Shown here in pieces: positions 1-8,680 of a stretch of 64,000 bases of DNA. The position numbers were made by a program, and so were the translations under genes. Source of the stretch: Roseiarcus sp963787135 (GTDB taxonomy: Bacteria; Pseudomonadota; Alphaproteobacteria; Rhizobiales; Beijerinckiaceae); NCBI GenBank assembly GCA_963787135.1, contig CAWBBW010000028.1, positions 117,943 through 181,942 on the forward strand. Reading direction: 5' to 3'. The first letter of the stretch is position 1, and the number at the start of each line of letters is the position of its first letter. The notes beneath the pieces are model-generated. The model was not told the origin of the DNA. It saw only the letters and a program-made list of their open reading frames with translations, and searched no databases.

Positions 1-642
1 GCAGCCGAGGTTGGCGAGCGTCTGGACGGCGGCGGCTTCCTTGGCCGGATCGAACCAGGAGTCGATCATCACGAGCTTGGTGGTGATCTTCGGATTTACC
101 GCCTGCGCCGCGAGCGTGAACGCGTTCACGCCGAGCACCACCTCGGGCACCTTGTAAGAGCCGAGATAGCCGATCGTGCCCGTCTTCGACATGTGGCCCG
201 CGATCGTGCCTTCGACCGAGCGGCCCTGATGGAAGCGGGAATTGTATGTGCCGACGTTGTCGGCGTGTTTGTAGCCGGTGCAGTGCTCGAACTTGACGTC
301 CGGGAACTGCTTGGCGACCTCGATCGTCTGATCCATGTAGCCGTAGGAGGTCGTGAAGATCAGCTTGTTGCCCTGCTGCGCGAGATCCTTGAGGATCGGA
401 ATCGCGCTCGCGTCTTCCTTGACGTTCTCGACGTAGTTCGCGACCACCTGACCATTGAGCGCGTCCGCCATCGCCTTGCGGCCTTTGTCGTGCGCCCATG
501 TCCAGCCCCAGTCGCCGGGCGGCCCGAGATAGATGAACCCGATCTTGACCGGGTCAGCCGCGAAGGCGCTCCGGCCCAGGGCGGGCAAAGCCAGCCCCGC
601 GGCGGTCGCCTTCAGCATATTGCGGCGTGTAATGAAACTCAT
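1..642 (-). CDS. BMP-family ABC transporter substrate-binding protein (3' end outside window)
   Basis: The periplasmic binding protein of the importer encoded upstream on the same strand. It starts at the ATG at 642 behind a GGAGT ribosome site; 214 codons are present and the frame runs off the window edge. The N-terminus MSFITRRNMLK is followed by an Ala-rich stretch ending in FAAD, a Tat-like or Sec signal. The mature part begins VKIGFIYLGPPGDWGWTWAHD, typical of the basic-membrane-protein (PnrA/Med) fold that binds nucleosides or related nitrogenous rings. It is the last gene of the ATPase-permease-permease-binding protein series, 30 bp after the second permease. The ligand is unknown; the diverging guanine-deaminase-like gene suggests a purine or similar compound. 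Confidence 0.9.
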   Translation of the reverse strand, partial: MSFITRRNMLKATAAGLALPALGRSAFAADPVKIGFIYLGPPGDWGWTWAHDKGRKAMADALNGQVVANYVENVKEDASAIPILKDLAQQGNKLIFTTSYGYMDQTIEVAKQFPDVKFEHCTGYKHADNVGTYNSRFHQGRSVEGTIAGHMSKTGTIGYLGSYKVPEVVLGVNAFTLAAQAVNPKITTKLVMIDSWFDPAKEAAAVQTLANLGC

Positions 643-672
643 GTCGTACTCCTTGTTCGTTGACATGCTGTT

Positions 673-1614
673 TCAACTGTTGGGCATGAAAGGCCGGCCG
701 AGGCAGGCCGGCGCTTCGCTGCCGGTGACATCGCGCGCCGACATGACGGCAAGCACGGCGACAGCCATGATGTAGGGCATCGAGGCCCAGAACTGGGACG
801 GCAGGAACGAGAAGCCCGACGCCTTGGCGTAGAGCTCGAGCGTCATCAGGACGCCGAAGAAGTAGGCCCCGGCCAGCAGACGGCCGGCGCGCCAGCCGGA
901 AAAGACGACCAGCGCCAGCGCGATCCAGCCGCGCCCCGCGGTCATCTGCTCGGCCCACATCGGCGTGATCACCATCGAGAAATACGAGCCCCCGATTCCG
1001 GCGAGCGCGCCGCCGAAGGCGATCGCCGCGTAGCGGATCGGGATCACCGGATAGCCGATCGAATGGGCGGAGACGTCGTTCTCGCCAACCGCCCGGAGCA
1101 CCAGCCCCGCCCGCGTGCGGGTCAAGAACCAGCCGACGGCGACGACCATGATCAACGCGAAATAGACGAGGGGACTGTAGCCGAACAGCACCCGCCAGAA
1201 TGGGTCGCCGGCGAGCAAGTCCGGAAACAACTGACCGAACTGCGGGATCGTCATGCCGACATAGCTCGCGCCGATCAGCGACGAGAGGCCGATACCGAAG
1301 ATCGCGAGCGCCAGTCCCGTCGCGACCTGATTGGAGCCGAGCGTCAGCACCAGGACCGCAAACAGCATCGAGGAGGCCGCGCCCGCGAGCCCCGCCGCGA
1401 TCACGCCGACCCAGGGCGCCCAGTCGCCGAGGTCGGGCCCATAGTTGAAGGCGATGGCGAAGCCGGTCACCGCGCCGATCAGCATCATCCCTTCGATGCC
1501 GAGATTGAGGACTCCGCTCTTTTCGACCACGAGTTCGCCGATCGCGGCCAGAAGGATCGGCGTGGTGACGCCGATCACGGTGACGAGCGCGTCGATGAAA
1601 AAACCGACGCTCAT
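673..1614 (-). CDS. BMP-type ABC transporter permease, second subunit
   Basis: Inner-membrane permease of 313 residues starting MSVGFFIDALV. Its ATG overlaps the stop of the preceding permease by 4 bp (ATGA), which fixes the start although the frame stays open further upstream. The sequence has about eight hydrophobic segments and the family hallmark GELVVEKSGVLNLGIEGMML near residue 30, seen in YufQ/NupQ-type permeases of nucleoside importers. It should pair with the 365-residue permease to form the channel energised by the ATPase at 2692-4257. Substrate not readable from the sequence. Confidence 0.9.
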   Translation of the reverse strand: MSVGFFIDALVTVIGVTTPILLAAIGELVVEKSGVLNLGIEGMMLIGAVTGFAIAFNYGPDLGDWAPWVGVIAAGLAGAASSMLFAVLVLTLGSNQVATGLALAIFGIGLSSLIGASYVGMTIPQFGQLFPDLLAGDPFWRVLFGYSPLVYFALIMVVAVGWFLTRTRAGLVLRAVGENDVSAHSIGYPVIPIRYAAIAFGGALAGIGGSYFSMVITPMWAEQMTAGRGWIALALVVFSGWRAGRLLAGAYFFGVLMTLELYAKASGFSFLPSQFWASMPYIMAVAVLAVMSARDVTGSEAPACLGRPFMPNS

Positions 1615-2708
1615 GCCGTCGCTCCAGCCGGCACAGTCACCCTCGGCGCCTCGCGAACGACGCGAATGCGGTATCGGACGAGAATGTCGCTTGCGAGAAT
1701 GAAGAACAGCATCGTCGCCTGGAAGATGCCAGCGGTCGCCTCGGGCACGTGCACCGCCGATTGCGCAACCTGGCCGCCCACATAGGTGACGGCGAGGATC
1801 AGCCCCGCGAGAAAGACGCCGATCGGATTGAGACGGCCGAGGAACGAAACGATGATCGCGGTGAAGCCGTAGCCGGAGGGGAAGCCGAGATTGATCTGGC
1901 CGAGCTGGCTCATCGCCTCCAATATGCCGGCCAGCCCCGCCATGCCGCCGCTGATCATCAGCGTCGACCACACGGTGCGCGAAGCGTCGAAGCCGCCGTA
2001 GCGCGCCGCGTTCGGCGCGGCGCCGACAGTTCGAACCGAAAAGCCATAGACCGAGCGGGTCGTCAGGAGCCAGAAGACCAGCGTCAATACAATTGCGACG
2101 ATGAGGCCAGGCGGGATCACCGTTCCCGGCAGGACGTGGGGCAGGGACTCGGCCGCGCTGAAGGGCGCCGTTTGCGGGAAATTGTGGCCGTTCGGGTCCT
2201 TCCACGGGCCGCCGACCAGATAGCTCAGCACCTGCAGCGCGACATACACGAGCATTAGCGTCGAGAGCACCTCGGACACCCGATAGCGCGTCCTGAGGAA
2301 GGCGGGGATCGCCGCCCAGAGCATGCCGCCGAGAATCCCGCCCGCGATCATTAGCGGGACCATCACGAACCCTGCCGAGTTCGGCAGCGCGAAAGCGACG
2401 CCCGCGCCCGCGAGCGCGCCGATGATGTACTGGCCCTCCGCGCCGATGTTCCAGATCTTCGCCTGATTGCCGAGCGAAAGGCCGAGCGCGATGATGATGA
2501 GGGGGGCGGCCTTGGTCAGAACGTCCACCCATTTGTAGGGCGCGACGATCGGCGTGATGAAGGTCTCGTAGATCGCGTGCGGCCCGTCGAAGCCGATGAG
2601 CTCGAAGATGACCGCGCCGAGCAGCATCGTCAGCAGCACCGAGGCGATCGGCGTCGCGATCTGCATGAACCGGCTCGGCGTCAGGCGCTTCTCAAATCTG
2701 ATGCGCAT
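1611..2708 (-). CDS. BMP-type ABC transporter permease, first subunit
   Basis: A 365-residue multi-pass membrane protein of the YufP/NupP type. It contains SLGNQAKIWNIGAEGQYIIG, the conserved cytoplasmic loop of this permease class, and a later segment GYGFTAIIVSFLGRLNPIG that is also family-typical. Its start lies inside the end of the ATPase gene (17 bp overlap) and its stop overlaps the next permease, so the four genes are translationally coupled. The second complete copy of this arrangement is at 21311-23376 with clearly different sequence, so the two importers are paralogues rather than a recent duplication. Confidence 0.9.
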   Translation of the reverse strand: MRIRFEKRLTPSRFMQIATPIASVLLTMLLGAVIFELIGFDGPHAIYETFITPIVAPYKWVDVLTKAAPLIIIALGLSLGNQAKIWNIGAEGQYIIGALAGAGVAFALPNSAGFVMVPLMIAGGILGGMLWAAIPAFLRTRYRVSEVLSTLMLVYVALQVLSYLVGGPWKDPNGHNFPQTAPFSAAESLPHVLPGTVIPPGLIVAIVLTLVFWLLTTRSVYGFSVRTVGAAPNAARYGGFDASRTVWSTLMISGGMAGLAGILEAMSQLGQINLGFPSGYGFTAIIVSFLGRLNPIGVFLAGLILAVTYVGGQVAQSAVHVPEATAGIFQATMLFFILASDILVRYRIRVVREAPRVTVPAGATA

Positions 2709-4257
2709 GCAAAGCCTCGGTCATCTCGACCGTCGCCGCCGGATCGCCGTGCACGCCGCCCATGAGGAGCCCGATCTCCTCGATCGAGACCTCGCCGACC
2801 TTCATCGGTTTCGATATTTTCCCCAGATTGATGACGGCGATCGTGTCGCAGAGGGTCAGCAGTTCATCGAGATCCTGCGAGATCACCAGCACCGCCGAGC
2901 CGCGCGCAGCGAGATCGACGATCGCCTGATGGATGGCCGCCGCCGCGCCCGCATCGACCCCCCAGGTCGGCTGGCAGACGACGAGCGCCTCGGGGCTCTG
3001 CATGATCTCGCGGCCCATGATGAACTTCTGCAAATTCCCGCCCGAAAGCGAGCCCGCGAGCGCCCCTGGCCCCGTCGCCTTCACGGTGAAGGCGCCGATC
3101 ACATCCTTCGCGTAGTCTCTCGCCTTGCCGGGATCTATGAGGCCGTACCACACCATGTCCATGGTCTCGCGGCCGGTCAGCGAGGCGTTGTCGCTGAGTG
3201 AGAACTCGCTCACGGCGGCGTGGCCGTTGCGCTCCTCCGGAACTGCGCACAAGCCCCTGTTCCGCCGCTCGTTGACCCCGAGCCGGCCGACCGGCTGCCC
3301 GGCCAGCATGATGGCTTCGGAGGTCGCGGCCAGCGTCTCGCCGCTCATCGCGCTCAAGAGCTCGTTCTGGCCGTTGCCGGCGACGCCGGCGACACCGAAA
3401 ATCTCGCCCTCGCGCACCGAAAGCGCGACCTCGTTCAGCGCGACGCCGAACTCGCTCGGCTTTGGCAGGCTCAGGCCGTCAGCGGCGAGTTTGGGCTCGC
3501 CGAACACGCGCCCTGGCGGCTTGGCGATTTCCTTCAGGTTCGCGCCGATCATCATCTCGGCCATCGAGCGCGACGTCTCGCGCTTCGGGTCGCAGGCCGC
3601 CACGACCTTGCCGCCGCGCAGAATCGTCGCGGTGTCGCAAAGGGCCACGATCTCGTGCAGCTTGTGCGAGATATAGAGGATCGAACAGCCGCTGGACGCG
3701 AGGCGCCTCAGCGTCTCGAACAGTTGCTCGACCTCCTGCGGCGTCAGCACCGAGGTCGGCTCGTCCATGATGAGAAGGCGCGGGTTGAGCAGCAGCGCGC
3801 GCACGATCTCGATGCGCTGGCGCTCGCCGACAGAGAGGGTCGAGACGATGCGGCGCGGGTCAAGCGTGAGGTGATAGGCTTCGAGAACCCGGTTGAACTC
3901 GACCAGCAACTCGCGCTGGGACAGGCGAGAATCGAGCCCTAGCGAGATGTTCTCCAGCACCGTCATCGCCTCGAATAGCGAGAAATGCTGGAACACCATG
4001 CCGATGCCGAGCCGGCGCGCCGCGCGCGGGTTCGAAACGCGCTGGGGCGAGCCGTCGAAGATGATCTGGCCTTCGTCGGGCGCGAGAATGCCATAGATCA
4101 TCTTGACGAGAGTCGATTTTCCCGCCCCGTTTTCGCCGAGCAACGCGTGGATTTCGCCGGGCTTTACGCTCAGGCTCACATTGTCGTTGGCCTTGACGCC
4201 GGGGAACGACTTGCTGACGCCGACGAGCTGCAGGCGCAGGGGAGCTTCGACTTTCAC
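2692..4257 (-). CDS. BMP-type ABC transporter ATP-binding protein (two ATPase domains)
   Basis: About 521 residues with two fused ABC domains, as in YufO/NupO and sugar ATPases. Domain 1 has Walker A GENGAGKST, signature LSVGERQR and Walker B LLIMDEPTS. Domain 2 has the degenerate P-loop GVAGNGQNEL and signature LSGGNLQK, the usual asymmetry of this family. I prefer the GTG at 4257 (protein MKVEAPLRLQLVG...) because a GAGG motif lies about 9 bases upstream and homologues begin near here; an ATG at 4314 would add 19 residues of low-complexity sequence. It is the first gene of the operon, with a promoter candidate at 4417-4444. Confidence 0.9.
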   Translation of the reverse strand: MKVEAPLRLQLVGVSKSFPGVKANDNVSLSVKPGEIHALLGENGAGKSTLVKMIYGILAPDEGQIIFDGSPQRVSNPRAARRLGIGMVFQHFSLFEAMTVLENISLGLDSRLSQRELLVEFNRVLEAYHLTLDPRRIVSTLSVGERQRIEIVRALLLNPRLLIMDEPTSVLTPQEVEQLFETLRRLASSGCSILYISHKLHEIVALCDTATILRGGKVVAACDPKRETSRSMAEMMIGANLKEIAKPPGRVFGEPKLAADGLSLPKPSEFGVALNEVALSVREGEIFGVAGVAGNGQNELLSAMSGETLAATSEAIMLAGQPVGRLGVNERRNRGLCAVPEERNGHAAVSEFSLSDNASLTGRETMDMVWYGLIDPGKARDYAKDVIGAFTVKATGPGALAGSLSGGNLQKFIMGREIMQSPEALVVCQPTWGVDAGAAAAIHQAIVDLAARGSAVLVISQDLDELLTLCDTIAVINLGKISKPMKVGEVSIEEIGLLMGGVHGDPAATVEMTEALHAHQI

Positions 4258-4416
4258 CTCAACACAACCTCGCTCCCTCGACCCGGACGCCCGTCCTGCC
4301 CCAAACTTACGCAAGAACCGCGCCGAAACCTGCTTCGCCTGCCGTTCCGGAGAAGCGACGAACGAAAGGATTTCCCCCGGAGCCGTCGCGCGACGGCCAT
4401 CGTCGCCTTTGACCGG

Positions 4417-4444
4417 ACCCTACCGTGGCGGGGGGCGGTGTCAA
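4417..4444 (-). promoter_or_regulatory. Candidate sigma-70-type promoter for the first importer operon
   Basis: On the minus strand TTGACA (4444-4439) is separated by 16 bases from TAGGGT (4422-4417). The -35 is consensus; the -10 is weak, which is common in alphaproteobacteria. The implied leader to the GTG at 4257 is about 150 nt, long enough for a regulatory RNA, but I could not recognise a known purine, xanthine or guanidine riboswitch in it. The rest of the 348-bp interval 4258-4605, which also has to hold the promoter of the diverging deaminase gene, shows no further feature I can support. Confidence 0.4.
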
Positions 4445-4605
4445 ATTAATTGGCAGTCACGTCCTTTGCGCCTGCGACCGCCCAATAAAGCGGCACTTGA
4501 CCGCGTTGATGAGCGTCGATCACTCTTCAGGCCCTTCGCGCCAACACGAAAGGGGCGCCCTCCTGTGCTATCGGTTGGGGAACCAAAATCGGAGATGAGC
4601 CTCGC

Positions 4606-5103
4606 ATGAACGCCTCCCTTCGCCCCTACGACGAGGCGCTCCTGCGCCGCGCCTTCGACGTTGCGAAGCGCTCGCGCGAAGCGGGCGACCATCCGTTCGG
4701 CTCCGTGCTCGCCGACGGCGACGGCGCGTTCCTGATCGAGCAGGGCAACGGCTATACGAGCGAGGGCGGCGATCGCACCGCCCATGCCGAAAAGCTGCTC
4801 GCCTCGCGCGCGGCGGGCGCCTACGAGGTCGCCTATCTTGCGAAATGTACGCTCTATACCTCGGCCGAGCCCTGCGCGATGTGCGCCGGCGCGATCTACT
4901 GGGCCGGGATCGGGCGCGTCGTCTACGGCCAGACCGAGAAGGCGCTCAAAGCCCAGACCGGCGCGCATGAGGAAAACCCGACCCTCGACCTGCCCTGCGA
5001 CATCGTCTTTGCCGCTGGCCAGCGCCCGACCGAAATCGTCGGCCCGCTGCTCGAGGACGAGGCGGCCCAGCTGCAGGCCGATTTCTGGATCGAGAGAAAA
5101 TAG
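4606..5103 (+). CDS. Guanine-deaminase-like nucleobase deaminase (CDA fold)
   Basis: A 165-residue zinc-dependent deaminase of the cytidine-deaminase superfamily. Zinc and catalytic residues are all present: H60-A-E62, and P89-C90-A-M-C93. The N-terminus MNASLRPYDEALLRRAFDVA and the segment between HAE and PCAMC resemble bacterial guanine deaminases and related nucleobase deaminases more than tRNA adenosine deaminases, which carry a conserved RNA-binding tail. It diverges from the BMP-type importer, so the natural reading is deamination of an imported amino-substituted ring, guanine being the simplest guess. An amino-triazine substrate such as ammelide is conceivable given the cyanuric acid locus 15 kb away, but nothing in the sequence shows this. 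Confidence 0.8.
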   Translation: MNASLRPYDEALLRRAFDVAKRSREAGDHPFGSVLADGDGAFLIEQGNGYTSEGGDRTAHAEKLLASRAAGAYEVAYLAKCTLYTSAEPCAMCAGAIYWAGIGRVVYGQTEKALKAQTGAHEENPTLDLPCDIVFAAGQRPTEIVGPLLEDEAAQLQADFWIERK

Positions 5104-5358
5104 GGGGCGCGCGGACGCGTCGAAGGCAGGAGAGCGTCGCATCGTCCGCGATCAAGCGCCTGCTGGCGTCCGCCTTTCACGGCCGCTTTGGCGGGCAGAT
5201 AGGGCGGGGTGTCCTGAGACTGTCGGGTGCCCCACTCCAGGCCGGACTCTTCGTTAGCCTTTTCCAGCGGATCGGTGCGCAGGGTCTCGCGAAACAGAGA
5301 GCCGCCCATGAGGCGGCCCTTCGCGTGGCGGTTGGCCACTGGTTTCCTGTTAGGCGGC

Positions 5359-6147
5359 TTAGGCGGCGGCGACGCCCGTTCGCCGGGCGTTGCGATAGCC
5401 CGCAAAGCCAAGCCCGGCGAAGCCAACCAGAAGCATGGCCCAGGTTGAGGGTTCGGGGATAGGCGAAGGCAAATTGGTCCCGATAAACCCGCCTGACTGG
5501 TTCGGGTCAAGCTGGAAATACGCCGGTTCGAAACCATCGATTATGCCGTATAGTGAGGCGCTGGCGGTCGCTCCCTCGAGAACATTGAAAGATCCCGAGA
5601 TCCCGTCAACATTCAGATAGTCCGCATTTTGTGCTGGCGTTCCATCGTTGACGGTGGCCGTAAACCTGAAACCGATCGATCCAATCGGAATATTGCCGAG
5701 CACGCCGTCGACGGCGTACAGCACCAGAGTAGCCCCAAAAATTTCGGTCCCGTTGAGGCTGGTGCCGTTCGTGTAATTGAAGCTCCCGATTGGGAAATCG
5801 GTCGAGCCATAGCCCGCCGGAATGACGTCGCCGGTAAAGGTAACAGAGCTGGACGGAGGAGCGCTACAGGGGCAGGTGTCGGCGCCCCAGGTTATTGTAG
5901 TCGGCGACGCCGGCGTTGTGCTGCCCAAGCTATAGGAAGCGGTGCCCGAGGTGTTCACGATTCCGGGCGGATAGACAGCTCCGGTGGCGCCGTCGAGAAG
6001 GGTGCCGACAAAGATAGGGTCTTCCCACTGACCATAGACCTGGTCTCCGGCCAGGCTGCTCCCGACGATGACCCCTGTTGCTCCTGCGAAGTTCGGCATT
6101 CCTATCAATGCGATCAGGCCGAGAACATAGACCGCAATCCTTCTCAT
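5359..6147 (-). CDS. PEP-CTERM sorted secreted protein
   Basis: About 262 residues starting at the ATG at 6147, which has GGGGAGC nine bases upstream; an upstream ATG at 6189 is possible but would bury the signal peptide. The N-terminus MRRIAVYVLGLIALIGMPNFAGA is a signal peptide. The middle is Gly/Thr/Ser-rich without recognisable enzyme motifs. The C-terminus PEPSTWAMLLVGFAGLGFAGYR followed by Arg residues is a classic PEP-CTERM sorting signal, processed by an exosortase in the inner membrane. No exosortase is encoded in the window. The neighbouring solo LuxR gene is transcribed in the same direction from upstream. Confidence 0.85.
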   Translation of the reverse strand: MRRIAVYVLGLIALIGMPNFAGATGVIVGSSLAGDQVYGQWEDPIFVGTLLDGATGAVYPPGIVNTSGTASYSLGSTTPASPTTITWGADTCPCSAPPSSSVTFTGDVIPAGYGSTDFPIGSFNYTNGTSLNGTEIFGATLVLYAVDGVLGNIPIGSIGFRFTATVNDGTPAQNADYLNVDGISGSFNVLEGATASASLYGIIDGFEPAYFQLDPNQSGGFIGTNLPSPIPEPSTWAMLLVGFAGLGFAGYRNARRTGVAAA

Positions 6148-6278
6148 GATATGTGCTCCCCTGTTTTGACCGCCCGGCCGCTCGGCCATCGCTGAGTTTA
6201 CACCTTTAGCCTACACGATTTCCCCAACGTGAAAATGGCCTGAATAGGCCATGTCTACAGCGATAACCAATTGACGGA

Positions 6279-7031
6279 TCAGGTCGCTGCAGCGATGCCG
6301 AGCGACACGATAAGCGCGGCCATATGTGCCCGGTTCTTCGCCTTGAGACGCTTTCGGCCGCTCTCGACATGCTTGTGCGCGGTCGACCCGGAAATGGCCA
6401 AGTCCGCGGCAATCTCGGCGTCCGAACGTCCGAGCGCTACGAGCCGCGCCGCTTCGACTTCGCGCTTGCTGAGTCCCGCCGGCGGCATCGCATAGTCGGC
6501 TTCCCGACCCCGAGCCAGCGATCGGACGCGTGTCAACAGGCACTCGCTGATGAGGCAAAGGTGGAGACGCAACGAGGGATCGAGTTGCTCGCCCCGGCCC
6601 AACAGGGTGACAAGCCCGAAGCGCGAGCCGCCGCGCGCGACAGGCACGGCGAGCCCCTGGGTCCATCCCTGTTCCGCGGCGGCGCGCAGAGCATCCCGGT
6701 CGAGGGTCGAGAAGCGCCTGTCGTGGATGATGTCGCCGAAGGTAAAGGGCTTACGGTACACCGTCACCGCGTTGACAAGCGGGTCGCGTTTGACCAAGCC
6801 TGACTTCACATAATAGCGAATCCAGGCCTTCGGCCATTCGGCTATGAACATGACATTGCGGTCGCGATCGTCGAGGTCGATCTCGCCGCAGGCGAAGACC
6901 TCAATGCCAAATCTGGCCACCGCGCCCCGAAAGAGAGCGGCGCACGCCGCAATGGACGTCCGCTCCTGTAGCTCCGCATAGAAACGGAGCGCTTCCTCAG
7001 CCTCGCGCTTTCCCACAGAAGCACTCTGCAT
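6279..7031 (-). CDS. LuxR-family regulator with autoinducer-binding domain (LuxR solo)
   Basis: A 250-residue protein. Residues about 20-165 look like the acyl-homoserine-lactone binding domain (the WPKAWIRYYVKSGLVKRDPLV segment and the later WTQGLAVPVARGGSRFGLVTL segment are characteristic). The last 65 residues form a GerE-type helix-turn-helix, with LSKREVEAARLVALGRSDAEIA and STAHKHVESGRKRLKAKNR. No luxI-type synthase is seen in the window, so it is a solo receptor that may sense exogenous signals. Its closest neighbour downstream is the PEP-CTERM gene. Target genes are unknown. Confidence 0.87.
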   Translation of the reverse strand: MQSASVGKREAEEALRFYAELQERTSIAACAALFRGAVARFGIEVFACGEIDLDDRDRNVMFIAEWPKAWIRYYVKSGLVKRDPLVNAVTVYRKPFTFGDIIHDRRFSTLDRDALRAAAEQGWTQGLAVPVARGGSRFGLVTLLGRGEQLDPSLRLHLCLISECLLTRVRSLARGREADYAMPPAGLSKREVEAARLVALGRSDAEIAADLAISGSTAHKHVESGRKRLKAKNRAHMAALIVSLGIAAAT

Positions 7032-7439
7032 TCAGCAACTTGCGCCGCCCAGGCCCGCATTCTTACAGTGTCAGCGGATAATGACGCCGTCAATGCGAGT
7101 GGTTAGCACGGCGCCGTTCCGGGCGGCCATAGAGCAGCGGACGGACGGGTCGCGCCGCCCTCAGGTGCGTCGAAAAATCGCGTGGGCGCTGCATTTTTGA
7201 CGGTTTCCGGAACACTGCTTCGTGTTATGTCGGCGCGGGTTTCAGCGAAGGGCTTCACGAGTGCAATACGTGCCGCTTGCGGTGACCGAAATGCGAGGGA
7301 CTGGGGTCGACTGCCGGCGTCGCTCCCGCGTCTTGCGCGCTGGGGCGAGTCGCAAATAGGCTAAACAGGCAGGCGGGATCTCTATCGAACGCCCGAAGCG
7401 CATTCAGCGCAACGATCCAACCGAAATGGAGGAAACACC
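7032..7439. other. Intergenic region, no gene recognised
   Basis: About 400 bp between the luxR leader and the secreted protein at 7440. Short open frames exist on both strands but none has a ribosome site plus plausible composition. The last 15 bases before 7440 contain GGAGGAAACACC, the ribosome site of the next gene. I saw no lux-box-like dyad of convincing quality. Confidence 0.4.
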
Positions 7440-8177
7440 ATGAGAGACGCCATGATCGGCCTGTGCGCGGGGCTCGCCGCGCTTATCGCGGCGCCGTTCG
7501 GCGCTTCGGCGCAGACGGCCCCGGAGCTGAAGTCCCCCCAGGCGGAGACGAAGGCGATCGGCGTCGCCTCGACCACGAAGCCCGAGATCGTGCCGTCGCT
7601 CATCGTGATGAATTCGCACGGCGCGACGTTGCAGGGCGGCAAGCTGACGCTGACGAACGTGTCGCCGAACGTCATCATCTTCGCCGACCGGCCGGTGCGC
7701 TCGGCCGGCCACGCGCTGACCGCGCATTTCCTGGAAGAGTGGGATCCGGTCGCGGGCGCCGACAGCTTCGCCAAGGATCCGCCGAACGCCACTGTCTCCG
7801 CGTTCGACAAGGAGGCCTCGACCGTCAAGGACGCGGTCGTCGAACTGACCTCGCCCAAGATGGACGGCGCCGATCTCGTCTTCAACGTCAAGGTGCTGGA
7901 GGGCGACCTCAACGGCGCCGACGGCCCGGCTTCAGTGTTCATCGACATCATCGGCATGCCGCGGACGCCCATGTCCTACGCCGGCTTTGCGCGCCGCACG
8001 GCCTACAGGGGCGCGTTCTACCACCCCTATTACGGCGGCGCGGCTGTGGGCGCAGCGGTCGGCGCGGCAGCGCTCGGGGCGGTGGCCGCGGGGGCGTACT
8101 ATCATCCATACGCCTATCCCTATTATGCCCCGCCGCCGCCGGCCTGCGGCTACTATCCTTATCCGCCGTGCTACTGA
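7440..8177 (+). CDS. Secreted hypothetical protein with Ala/Gly and Tyr/Pro-rich tail
   Basis: 245 residues behind a strong GGAGGAAACACC ribosome site. A signal peptide ends at ...FGASAQT. Residues about 30-180 form a globular domain of unknown function containing NSHGATLQGGKLTLTNVSPN and a later VVELTSPKMDGADLVF segment; the pattern is that of a beta-rich periplasmic domain, not an enzyme I know. The C-terminal 60 residues are an Ala/Gly run flanked by His, Tyr and Pro-rich strings (YHPYYGG, YHPYAYPYYAPPPP) and end in Cys, a composition common in envelope proteins of this order. It heads a string of four small secreted-protein genes on the same strand. Confidence 0.75.
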   Translation: MRDAMIGLCAGLAALIAAPFGASAQTAPELKSPQAETKAIGVASTTKPEIVPSLIVMNSHGATLQGGKLTLTNVSPNVIIFADRPVRSAGHALTAHFLEEWDPVAGADSFAKDPPNATVSAFDKEASTVKDAVVELTSPKMDGADLVFNVKVLEGDLNGADGPASVFIDIIGMPRTPMSYAGFARRTAYRGAFYHPYYGGAAVGAAVGAAALGAVAAGAYYHPYAYPYYAPPPPACGYYPYPPCY

Positions 8178-8291
8178 GCGGCCCGCGCTTCTGATTCGCG
8201 GGGGCGAGCACAAGGCTACTTTGCCGGGAGGAAAGCGGCCCGGCGAAACTCGAACCAGCTTCACAAAGACCAGTACGGAAGGACGAATGGA

Positions 8292-8648
8292 ATGAAAAAG
8301 ACGACGCTTCTCGGATTTGCGGCGGCAATGGCGATGATCGGCGCAGCGAAGGCCGCTCCGGTCGATCTCTCTGCCTATGCCGACGCCAACGGCTTCATCG
8401 ACGTGCAGAAACTGACCTGCGGCCAGCTCGCCGACACCTATCAGGAAGACGCCAACGCGCTCGCGAGCTGGTACAGCGGCTGGTACAACGGCCTCGCCCA
8501 CAAGCACTTCGCCGACTTCAAGAAGGGCCGCGAAGTCGAGCACCAGGTGATCGAACATTGCAAGGCTCATCCGGATGCGACGATCATTCACGCGATCGGA
8601 TTGATCCTCAAGGAGGATCGCGCCGAGGGGCTGATGATGGAGAAATGA
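8292..8648 (+). CDS. HdeA/HdeB-family periplasmic protein
   Basis: 118 residues with a signal peptide (MKKTTLLGFAAAMAMIGAAKA). The mature part has the HdeA/HdeB pattern: LTCGQLADTY near residue 38, a helix GWYNGLAHKHF and a second cysteine in EHCKAHPDATI, giving the two-cysteine disulfide expected of these acid-stress chaperones. It lies between two other secreted protein genes. A HdeD-like membrane protein is encoded on the other strand at 9915-10529, an association that is common. The in vivo role in this organism is inferred from family membership only. Confidence 0.8.
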   Translation: MKKTTLLGFAAAMAMIGAAKAAPVDLSAYADANGFIDVQKLTCGQLADTYQEDANALASWYSGWYNGLAHKHFADFKKGREVEHQVIEHCKAHPDATIIHAIGLILKEDRAEGLMMEK

Positions 8649-8680
8649 GCGTGGGGACGCGCGTTCAGGAGGAGGTTCCG

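Noticed and set aside
673..2532. A single 619-codon reading frame on the minus strand
   Set aside because: Only its last 313 codons (from 1614) are the second permease; the first half is an out-of-frame, Arg/His-rich shadow of the first permease gene.
4258..4440. A purine-type riboswitch in the leader of the first importer
   Set aside because: I could not find a recognisable conserved core; only a promoter-like element is supported.
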